Below are positions 57,865 to 64,000 of a stretch of 64,000 nt of DNA, piece by piece. The position numbers were made by a program, and so were the translations under genes. Below the pieces are notes generated by a model. It saw only the letters and a program-made list of their open reading frames with translations, ran no database searches and was not told where the DNA came from. The DNA is taken from the NCBI RefSeq assembly GCF_009806985.1, contig NZ_WUAX01000014.1, positions 124,001 through 188,000 of the forward strand, given 5' to 3'. The stretch is from Halorubrum sp. JWXQ-INN 858 (GTDB lineage: Archaea > Halobacteriota > Halobacteria > Halobacteriales > Haloferacaceae). Each line of letters begins with the position of its first letter. Position 1 is the first letter of the stretch.

Positions 57865-58686
57865 ATGAGTACGCCCTCGCTTCGAACGCTTCTCGTCGCG
57901 ACGATCGGCGGGTTCGCCCACCTCGGTGTCGTCGAGTTCCTGTTCCGCTTGCTCGGCCACGTTCCCGACTCCCTGTGGCCGCTTGCCTCGGTTGAGAACG
58001 CGGCATTCGTCTTCGCGTTCGGGTTCCTCGTCGTCCTCCTCACTGTGCACACCCGATTGCTCTCGCCGGTCGTCGGGCTCCCCGCGCTGCTCGCGTGGGC
58101 GACGTATCGGGACGTCGCCTCGCCGACGCCGGTGTGGTCGGAACTCGGCGGACACCTCGTCGTCGACGGTCCCGTCTCCCTCGCGAGGTACGTGTGGACG
58201 TGGGAGGTGTGGCTCGCGACGTTCGTCGTCCTCGCCGCCGTCGAGTACGGGCTTCGCCACCACTACGGAGTGGGTGACGAGCGGCTCCGCAACCTCCCAC
58301 CGTTGCCGTCAAGTCGACGGGAGGTCGCCCTCGTGGCCGGTGCAGCCGGAGGCACGTTCGGCGTGGCCGTCGTGGCGTGGATGGCGGGAATCGGCGTGAA
58401 TCCGGCCGGGATCCTTCCCCTCCTCGCCGTGACGACCGGGCTCGCTGCGGCGGTCCCCGTCGGTGCCGCCGTCGCCCGCGGGCTGGTCGCACCGACCGCG
58501 TGTTTCCTCGCGCTCGTCGTGCCGGTCCTCCTGGGCCAGACGTTCGCCGGCAGCGAAGGCGGACCGGTATTCCTCCTCTTTCTCGGGCCGATCGCGGTCG
58601 GATTCGCGATCGTCGGGCTCCTCGAGAACGTCATCCGATCGCGCCTTTCGGGACGGTTCGGCGGTTTCAGTGAGGGACCCGGATGA
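57865..58686 (+). CDS. Haloarchaeal multi-pass membrane protein, unknown function
   Basis: The 273-residue protein has about seven hydrophobic helices (for example LLVATIGGFAHLGVVEFLF and VFLLFLGPIAVGFAIVGLL) joined by short polar loops. I do not recognise a family. It is the middle of a run of three co-directional membrane genes: its stop overlaps the start of the next one (ATGA). Nothing in the chain suggests a catalytic or ion-binding motif. Confidence 0.75.
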   Translation: MSTPSLRTLLVATIGGFAHLGVVEFLFRLLGHVPDSLWPLASVENAAFVFAFGFLVVLLTVHTRLLSPVVGLPALLAWATYRDVASPTPVWSELGGHLVVDGPVSLARYVWTWEVWLATFVVLAAVEYGLRHHYGVGDERLRNLPPLPSSRREVALVAGAAGGTFGVAVVAWMAGIGVNPAGILPLLAVTTGLAAAVPVGAAVARGLVAPTACFLALVVPVLLGQTFAGSEGGPVFLLFLGPIAVGFAIVGLLENVIRSRLSGRFGGFSEGPG

Positions 58687-59198
58687 CCCGAACGTCGCTC
58701 TCGCCGTCGGTTCGCCGACGAGCGGTGGAGCCGTCGCTCGCCGCGCTCACCGTGACACTCGCCGTCGTCTGGGTGACGGAGCCCGGATCCGTGTTCGACG
58801 GCGGGATCGTCGCGACGATCGTCGCCCCCGTGTTCGTCCCTGCAACGCTTCTCGCTCCGGGGCTCCTCGCGATGTCGGTACTGGATCGCGTGGTGCGACA
58901 CGGCGTGCGACTCGCCTCGGCGTACGTCGGATCCGATGACCGAACGCAACGCAGCGATACGAGCCGCCGACGGATCGGAGCGTCTCTCGTTCTCGGCGTG
59001 CTCGCCGGCTACACGCTCTGGTGGGTGATCGCGAGCGTGTACGTCCTCACCGTCGCTGACGCCGGCGGCGTGCTGCTCGCCCCGCTGGTCGCGCTCGTCG
59101 CCGGCAGCGTGCTCGGCGTGCTCCTTCTCTGCCGAACCGTACTGAGGTGGCTCGGTCTCGGAGCAGATCGCGTTCACGCACAGAGCGACGCGGGCTAA
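58683..59198 (+). CDS. Haloarchaeal membrane protein, unknown function
   Basis: The 171-residue protein has four hydrophobic segments, two on each side of a basic, hydrophilic middle (GSDDRTQRSDTSRRRIG). It starts within the stop of the preceding membrane-protein gene, so the two probably form a complex or share a pathway. I recognise no family. Confidence 0.7.
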   Translation: MTRTSLSPSVRRRAVEPSLAALTVTLAVVWVTEPGSVFDGGIVATIVAPVFVPATLLAPGLLAMSVLDRVVRHGVRLASAYVGSDDRTQRSDTSRRRIGASLVLGVLAGYTLWWVIASVYVLTVADAGGVLLAPLVALVAGSVLGVLLLCRTVLRWLGLGADRVHAQSDAG

Positions 59199-59379
59199 GC
59201 CAAACTCCGGCTCCGTTGACCTCCCCTTCTTCAGGCACGTTCTCGTCCGAAACGGTCGGTCATTGAAAAGTCCGAGCCGCTCAGATCCGTCTCAGAGGCT
59301 CTCACAGCCGCCGTCAGGGCGAGTCGACGCTCGGGTACAGTACGACACGGTTATGACTGTCCGGAGAGAAGATAAGGGA

Positions 59380-59610
59380 ATGACGCCCTCTACTTCCACT
59401 ACTGAGCGACGGCCGGCCGACAAGGCGACGCTCTACTGTCCCGAGTGCGGCCACGACAGCCACATTACTGGTGACTGGATCGTCCACGTACTCGCCGATT
59501 CGCTTACCTACGAGTGTCCGAACTGTGAAGCGTCGATCGATACCCGCCGGAATCAAACGGAGTCGTCCGCAGGGAGCGGTGGATCGCTTCTATCCGCGGC
59601 CGAGAACTGA
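59380..59610 (+). CDS. Small zinc-ribbon protein
   Basis: From the ATG at 59380 the 76-residue product has two CxxC pairs, LYCPECGHDS and YECPNCEAS, spaced 25 residues apart, which is a classic zinc ribbon. GDWIVHVLADSLTYECPNC is typical of small haloarchaeal zinc-finger proteins. An ATG at 59353 is an alternative start. The partners are unknown; such proteins may bind nucleic acid or protein. It is alone. Confidence 0.75.
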   Translation: MTPSTSTTERRPADKATLYCPECGHDSHITGDWIVHVLADSLTYECPNCEASIDTRRNQTESSAGSGGSLLSAAEN

Positions 59611-59701
59611 TCCGTACGCAGCCACGGCAGCACGCGTCCCCCTGCTGAGGACTTCAACGGCGCCTCGAGCCTCCATCTTTTCGGCTGGGAACATACCAAT
59701 G

Positions 59702-59710
59702 TTTTATAAA
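59702..59710 (+). promoter_or_regulatory. Canonical TATA box, leaderless spacing
   Basis: TTTTATAAA starts 32 nt before the ATG at 59734. It is a canonical counterpart to the divergent elements of the glycan locus and shows that the -33 spacing is normal for this genome. Confidence 0.7.
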
Positions 59711-59733
59711 TACTTCTCGAGATTACATCCGGT

Positions 59734-60606
59734 ATGGCCCTCCTGAAAGCCCTCCGCGAAGCCCCGCGGCTCCTCCGTGAGCAACCGATACTGTTCGTTC
59801 CGATGGCGATCTTCGCCGTCCTCCAGACCCCACAGCTGTTCTTGGAGACGCTCGACCCGATGGTCTCGATCGTGGGCTCGTTGCTCCTGACGGGGCTATT
59901 CGTCTTCGTAACGCCCGTCTTCTACGCCGGCGCGATCGGCATGGCGAACGACGCGGCCGCCGGAACTCCGACCTCGCTCGGACGGTTCTGGAGCCACGCC
60001 AAGGAGTTCTACGTCTCCGTGTTGATCGCGTATCTGTTCATCACGGCCGTGACGTTCGGGTTCGGGTTCGCCGTCTCGATCGGAATACTCGTCGCGTTCG
60101 TCACCGTCGGGGTGGGAGGCGGTGGACTCCCGCTGATGCTCGGCGTCGGTGGCGTCATCGCGCTGATCGTCCTCGCGTTCCTGATCGCGCTGTTCGCCGT
60201 GCATTTCTACGCGCACGCGATCGTCATCGAGGGGAAGGGAGCCGTCGACGGACTCTCTCGAAGCGTGCACGTCGTTCGGCACAACCTCAAATCGGTCGTC
60301 GGCTACGGGCTCCTGTCGCTCGTGTTCGGGGCCGTGTTCGGCGGCGTGTTCGTACTCGTCAGCGCGTTCGCGTTCCCGTCCGCGTCGGCTCCCGGTGAAC
60401 CCGCCCCGATGCCGGATCCCCTTCCAGCGTTGCTCGGATCCGGGGCATCCATCGTCGGAACGGCTCTGTTTGCAACGTTCTTCGTCGTCTTCTCCGTCGT
60501 CTTCTATCGAGCGCTCGTTGGCGTCGACGGGGAGCCGTCCCAAGCGGGTGCGGAGACGGTCGATCACGGATCTGATTCGTTCGACAGTCCGAACCCCACC
60601 GAGTGA
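59734..60606 (+). CDS. DUF7847-like polytopic membrane protein
   Basis: The 290-residue protein has about six membrane helices and the amphipathic start ALLKALREAPRLLREQPILF. The layout, with FYAGAIGMANDAAAGTP and HAIVIEGKGAVDGLSRSVHVVRHNLKSVVGYGL, resembles haloarchaeal DUF4013/DUF7847 proteins, whose function is unknown. The canonical TATA box 32 nt upstream and overlap with the next gene suggest it starts a four-gene operon ending with an ABC exporter. Confidence 0.8.
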   Translation: MALLKALREAPRLLREQPILFVPMAIFAVLQTPQLFLETLDPMVSIVGSLLLTGLFVFVTPVFYAGAIGMANDAAAGTPTSLGRFWSHAKEFYVSVLIAYLFITAVTFGFGFAVSIGILVAFVTVGVGGGGLPLMLGVGGVIALIVLAFLIALFAVHFYAHAIVIEGKGAVDGLSRSVHVVRHNLKSVVGYGLLSLVFGAVFGGVFVLVSAFAFPSASAPGEPAPMPDPLPALLGSGASIVGTALFATFFVVFSVVFYRALVGVDGEPSQAGAETVDHGSDSFDSPNPTE

Positions 60607-61325
60607 TGCTGCTCACGCTCGCCGGACTCGGCTTCGTCGCGCTCGGGGTCGCGATCGGCTGGTACGGACTTCGGCCGCTCGCGGTGGTTCCGAGCGTACT
60701 CCGTGCCAATATTCGAGACCCAAGCGAGGTGACGGACACCGGAGCATTCGTCGTCTGCGGTGGCGTCGGAACCGTTTCGAGCGAAACGGTGACGGCTCCG
60801 TTCACGGGCACACGCTGTCTCGGCTTCGAGTTCGAGGTCACCGAACGCCAGCCGCTCGGGATCGGCGTCCCGTGGTTCCAGGCGCATCTCGACGACGGCG
60901 TCGCGACGCGCCCGTTCACGCTCGACGGCCCGACCGGCACGCTCCACGTCGTCCCGGCCGCCAAGCGATTCGCGCTCGACACGGAGTCGACGGTCGTCAC
61001 GGTCGGAGCGACCGAGGCCCCTCCCGAGCGTATCCAGCGGTTCGTCGACGTTCGCGACGGACTCGGTCCGGTCGCGGGGTGGGTGAAGGCAGTTCCCGGA
61101 CTCGGATTGCGGCGCTACGTCGAACGCAGGATCGATCCCGGCGAGGAGTACCTCGTGGCGGGACGCACCGAACGGCGGCAGAACGAGACCGTTCTCGCGG
61201 GCGACCTCGTCATCACCGACCGCTCCCCGAGACGGTTCGCCATCGCCCGTCTCCGCATGGCGGCGTTCCCGACGCTGATCGCGGCGATATCCATCGTCGC
61301 TGGGGTCGGCGGTATCGTCCTCTGA
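60606..61325 (+). CDS. Membrane-anchored beta-domain protein (GIDE-like)
   Basis: The 239-residue protein has an N-terminal membrane helix, a large beta-rich domain (residues about 35-215, with EVTDTGAFVVCGGVGTVSSETVTAPFTGTRC) and a C-terminal helix. The arrangement, with two membrane anchors around a domain that begins by wrapping a modified-Cys-like region, recalls the archaeal and bacterial GIDE-domain family. No enzymatic motif is evident. It overlaps the preceding gene's stop and is followed by the ABC genes, so it may assist the exporter. Confidence 0.7.
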   Translation: MLLTLAGLGFVALGVAIGWYGLRPLAVVPSVLRANIRDPSEVTDTGAFVVCGGVGTVSSETVTAPFTGTRCLGFEFEVTERQPLGIGVPWFQAHLDDGVATRPFTLDGPTGTLHVVPAAKRFALDTESTVVTVGATEAPPERIQRFVDVRDGLGPVAGWVKAVPGLGLRRYVERRIDPGEEYLVAGRTERRQNETVLAGDLVITDRSPRRFAIARLRMAAFPTLIAAISIVAGVGGIVL

Positions 61326-61362
61326 CCGACTGCGGTCCGCGACTGAGAACGAACGCTCTCCC

Positions 61363-62232
61363 ATGACACGAAACACGCACGCGATCGAGGCACGCGACCT
61401 GACGAAGCGATTCGGGACCGAGACCGCCGTCGACGGCCTCGACCTACACGTCGAACGCGGGACGGTGTACGGCTTTCTCGGCCCGAACGGCGCCGGAAAG
61501 ACGACGGCGATGCGGATGTTGACGTCGCTGACGCGGCCGACCGACGGCGAGGCGTGGATCGACGGGAACCCCGTCTCGGACCGCGACGCGATCAGGGCGT
61601 CGATCGGCTACCTCCCCGAGGAACCGCCGGTCTTCGACGAGCTCACCGGCCGCGAACAGCTCGAGTACTTCGGCCGGCTCCGTGACCTCCCCGCCGCCGA
61701 GATGACGACCCGGATCGAAGGCTGGCTGGATCGGTTCGATCTCGAAGGAGACGCGGACAAGCGGATCGAGGACTACTCGAAGGGGATGCGCCAGAAGGTC
61801 GGATTGATCCAGGCGCTCCTCCACGAACCGGACGTCGTGTTCCTCGACGAGCCGACCAGCGGGCTGGACCCGCGGGCGGCACGGACCGTCCTCGACGTCA
61901 TCGCGGAGCTGACCGATGACGACCACACGGTGTTCCTCTCGACGCATATCCTCTCGGTCGTCGAGGAGCTCGCGGACGTCGTCGGCGTCCTCTACGAGGG
62001 CGATCTCGTCACCGAGGGCTCACCCGCGGCGCTGACGGCGCGGGTGGAGGCCGAGGAGGGAACGACCCTCGAGGACGTGTTCCTCTCCGTCACTGCCGAG
62101 CGCGGGCCGGTCGCCTCCGGGTCGGTCCCCGGACCGAATCTCGGATCGGACCCCGAGTCGGGTTCCGGATCGGATCCTCGGCACGCTGGAGATACCACCG
62201 ACCGTCAGGACGAGCGGGCCGACGACCGATGA
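61363..62232 (+). CDS. ABC transporter ATP-binding protein
   Basis: The 289-residue protein has Walker A GPNGAGKT at residues 40-47, the signature YSKGMRQKV near 136-144, and Walker B VVFLDEPTSGLDPRA near 157-171. It belongs to the ABC-2 exporter-type (CcmA/NatA-like) group. The 45-residue tail is Gly/Ser/Asp-rich and seems unstructured. It overlaps the start of the permease gene (ATGA). Its cargo cannot be read from sequence. Confidence 0.94.
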   Translation: MTRNTHAIEARDLTKRFGTETAVDGLDLHVERGTVYGFLGPNGAGKTTAMRMLTSLTRPTDGEAWIDGNPVSDRDAIRASIGYLPEEPPVFDELTGREQLEYFGRLRDLPAAEMTTRIEGWLDRFDLEGDADKRIEDYSKGMRQKVGLIQALLHEPDVVFLDEPTSGLDPRAARTVLDVIAELTDDDHTVFLSTHILSVVEELADVVGVLYEGDLVTEGSPAALTARVEAEEGTTLEDVFLSVTAERGPVASGSVPGPNLGSDPESGSGSDPRHAGDTTDRQDERADDR

Positions 62233-63842
62233 CGCGGGGGACACGTCCGCGGCTGGTCGCTCGAATCGAGCTCCGGCGTCGCTGGCGAACGATAAAGGGG
62301 AACACGACGCAGCTGTTGGCGATCGCGTTCGTGGCCGTCATGCTGCTTCCGTTCTCGCTCGCCGGCGTGCTCGGGGCGTACCTCGCCGGCGGGTTCGTCG
62401 CCGGAAGCGAGACCGAGCCGCTGATCGACTGGGCGCGAATGGCGTTCGTTTACGGCTGGATCTTCGTGGTCGGGTTCGGCGGCTATCGCGCGTACGCCGT
62501 CGCGCTCCGCCCCGACAACCTCGACGGCCTGCTGACGACGGTCTCACACAGGGACGTGATCGGGGGCCTGATCCTCACCGAGCTCGCGCTCTGGTCCGCG
62601 TTCTTCCTCACGATCGGAAGCGCCGCCGCGGTCGCGTTCGCGGCCGGTGCCGGCTCGGTGCTTACGATACCTGCCCTGTTGCTCGCGCTGTGTCTCGTGC
62701 TCGTGACCGGGCTCCCGGCCGGCTTCCTCCTCGCGCTGGGCGTGCGAAACGCCGGCGTCCGATCACGGCTGCTCAGCCGCCTCCGAACGCTGTTTCTCGT
62801 GTTTCTCGGTGTCGGCTACTTCGCGCTGATCTCCACGAACGCGTTCGCGTCGGTCTTAGAACCGATCTACCGGGTGCTCGCGCCGACGCCGATCGACTGG
62901 TTCGGCGATCTCGCAGCAGTCGGGCTCGGTATCGGGGCGTCACCGTTCCGCGCGATCGGCGCGGTGGGATTCTCGATCGCGTTCGTCGTCGCAGCGGTCG
63001 CGTCGCTGTACCGACTCGCGGAGTGGCTCTGGTACGCCGACGGCGTGCACGTCACCCACGAGGTCGAGCGGTCGGCCGACGGCGCTTCGCGGTTCGGCGG
63101 CCTCTCACGAGTCCTCTCCCGGCCGGTCTTCGGCGTCGTCGCTGTCGATTGGAAACGCGCCCGCCGGTCGCCGATCTCCCTGTCGTTCGCGCTGTATCCG
63201 CTGATCGTTCTCGCCGGACCGATCGTCACGGCCGTCCAGACCGGCGAGGTCGGAACGGGGCTTCCGCTGTGGATCCTGGTCTGTGGGACGTGGGTCGCCG
63301 GGTCGTTGTTCGCGCTCAACGTGCTCGGCCAGGAGGGCGCGGCGCTCCCCGTCACGCTGCTCTCGGAGGCTCCCGAGCGCTCGCTGGTCGTCGGACACGT
63401 CGTTTCCGGTGCGCTCCTCATCGCGCCGGTGACCGTCGCGGCGACCGTTGTCGCGGGCCTTCTGAGTCCGCATTCGGCACCGGCCGTCGCGAGCCTCGGC
63501 GTGTCGGCGCTCGTCTTATCGGTCGGGTCGGGTGCGATCGGGACCGGGATCGGTGTCGGGTTCCCGCGCCTCGAGGCGGTCAGCGTCTCTCGAAGCACGA
63601 AGGCGATCGTTCCGAGCGTCTTCGCGTTCGTCATCTATTCGGCCGCGGTGCTCGTCGTCGCGCTCCCGACCGTTGTCGCGCACTCCGGCGTTGCCAGCCA
63701 CGCCCTCGCGTCGATCGTCGGCGTCGACCGATTCGTGATCGGGCTGGTCGGGACCGTCGTTTCGGCCGTGATCGCGTGTTTCGTCGGCGTCGGGTCGATG
63801 TACGTCGCGCGGGATCGCGTTCGCGGTTACCGCCTCGGATGA
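62229..63842 (+). CDS. ABC transporter permease (ABC-2-like)
   Basis: The 537-residue membrane protein has about twelve helices, longer than the six of a typical ABC-2 subunit, and is probably a fused dimer: the helix-rich first half (LLAIAFVAVMLLPFSLAGVLG) and a second half beginning near residue 290 (SPISLSFALYPLIVLAG). The pair with the ATPase is probably an exporter. A Walker-type domain is absent. The terminator region after it contains the start of the next partial frame. Confidence 0.88.
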   Translation: MTRGTRPRLVARIELRRRWRTIKGNTTQLLAIAFVAVMLLPFSLAGVLGAYLAGGFVAGSETEPLIDWARMAFVYGWIFVVGFGGYRAYAVALRPDNLDGLLTTVSHRDVIGGLILTELALWSAFFLTIGSAAAVAFAAGAGSVLTIPALLLALCLVLVTGLPAGFLLALGVRNAGVRSRLLSRLRTLFLVFLGVGYFALISTNAFASVLEPIYRVLAPTPIDWFGDLAAVGLGIGASPFRAIGAVGFSIAFVVAAVASLYRLAEWLWYADGVHVTHEVERSADGASRFGGLSRVLSRPVFGVVAVDWKRARRSPISLSFALYPLIVLAGPIVTAVQTGEVGTGLPLWILVCGTWVAGSLFALNVLGQEGAALPVTLLSEAPERSLVVGHVVSGALLIAPVTVAATVVAGLLSPHSAPAVASLGVSALVLSVGSGAIGTGIGVGFPRLEAVSVSRSTKAIVPSVFAFVIYSAAVLVVALPTVVAHSGVASHALASIVGVDRFVIGLVGTVVSAVIACFVGVGSMYVARDRVRGYRLG

Positions 63843-63958
63843 GCGATCCCCACTCCCATCTCGGAACCGGATCGTGGAATCTCTGTCAGCGTCCCGGAAC
63901 GCGTTCCAAACCACCGATACCGTCCGAATACGCCATATATTCCTCACAAAAGTCACGT

Positions 63959-64000
63959 ATGTATAAAACATCCAGTGACATGGTTTATTCTCTCAGCTGC
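63959..64000 (+). CDS. Possible start of a gene running off the right edge
   Basis: ATG at 63959 opens the frame MYKTSSDMVYSLSC to the window end. A TATATT box lies about 24 nt before it, too close for the usual -32 spacing; a second ATG at 63980 is in frame. With 14 codons visible nothing else can be said. Confidence 0.25.
   Translation, partial: MYKTSSDMVYSLSC

Noticed and set aside
1-64000. Long antisense frames opposite most genes (for example opposite 16069-17709 and 31758-33590)
   Set aside because: High GC at the third codon position suppresses stops on the opposite strand. The translated products are Arg-, Pro- and Val-rich with no domains.
1-64000. Transposases, integrases, tRNA genes or rRNA genes
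   Set aside because: I looked for recognisable motifs and found none. A tRNA scan was not possible by eye, so a missed tRNA cannot be fully excluded.

Overview
The window is a GC-rich stretch of a haloarchaeal chromosome or megaplasmid, most like Halorubrum or a close relative. The predicted proteins are strongly acidic. Haloarchaeal families are present (HalOD1 domains, DUF7344-type winged-helix proteins, UspA proteins, DUF7511-like small proteins). Many genes have a promoter element about 33 nt before the start codon, as expected for leaderless transcripts. I saw no rRNA, tRNA, CRISPR array, insertion sequence or transposase.

Region 1 (1-41 kb) is a large cell-surface glycan or exopolysaccharide locus. 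It holds aminotransferases (4263, 9321, 27317), Gfo/Idh/MocA dehydrogenases (3247, 10394), left-handed beta-helix acetyltransferases (2750, 20440), a UDP-acetamidosugar dehydrogenase (21030), an SDR epimerase (26348), a nucleotidyltransferase (5710) and GlmS (31758). Together these could make a UDP-2,3-diacetamido-uronic acid by the WbpA/B/E/D route. Around them are two paralogous GT4 glycosyltransferases, two FemAB-like proteins plus a GNAT, three polysaccharide deacetylases, an alkaline-phosphatase-superfamily enzyme, a methyltransferase-kinase fusion, an ATP-grasp ligase and a 1028-residue surface protein with a roughly 350-residue Asp/Ser/Ala stalk. The toolkit resembles bacterial PEP-CTERM/exosortase EPS loci. 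Odd members include a BKACE enzyme, a ParB-like protein, a solitary PhnM and a PAPS-reductase-like protein.

The locus is broken into many short transcription units. Most carry the same non-canonical element (consensus about ATWACWAAGC), either 32-35 nt before the start codon or 60-240 nt upstream of a Shine-Dalgarno-led gene. I did not see the element beyond 41 kb. Short tandem repeats of 15-27 bp sit in many of its intergenic gaps.

Region 2 (41-48 kb) is housekeeping: an SLC13 transporter, a P-type cation ATPase, two UspA proteins, a DUF2267 protein and an HTH regulator.

Region 3 (48-54 kb) is a ParA partition-like locus with three arrays of exact 13-bp iterons (49911, 50104 inverted, 53706). 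Between the arrays lies a cassette that looks like a zinc-starvation module: an FAD oxidoreductase divergent from a COG0523 metallochaperone GTPase, a DUF7511-like protein, an 85-aa protein and a ribosomal protein S14 paralogue that has lost two of its four zinc cysteines.

Region 4 (54-64 kb) holds a rhodanese-metallo-beta-lactamase fusion, an MscS channel coupled to a degenerate ATPase, several small membrane proteins, and an operon of two membrane proteins plus an ABC exporter-type ATPase and permease.
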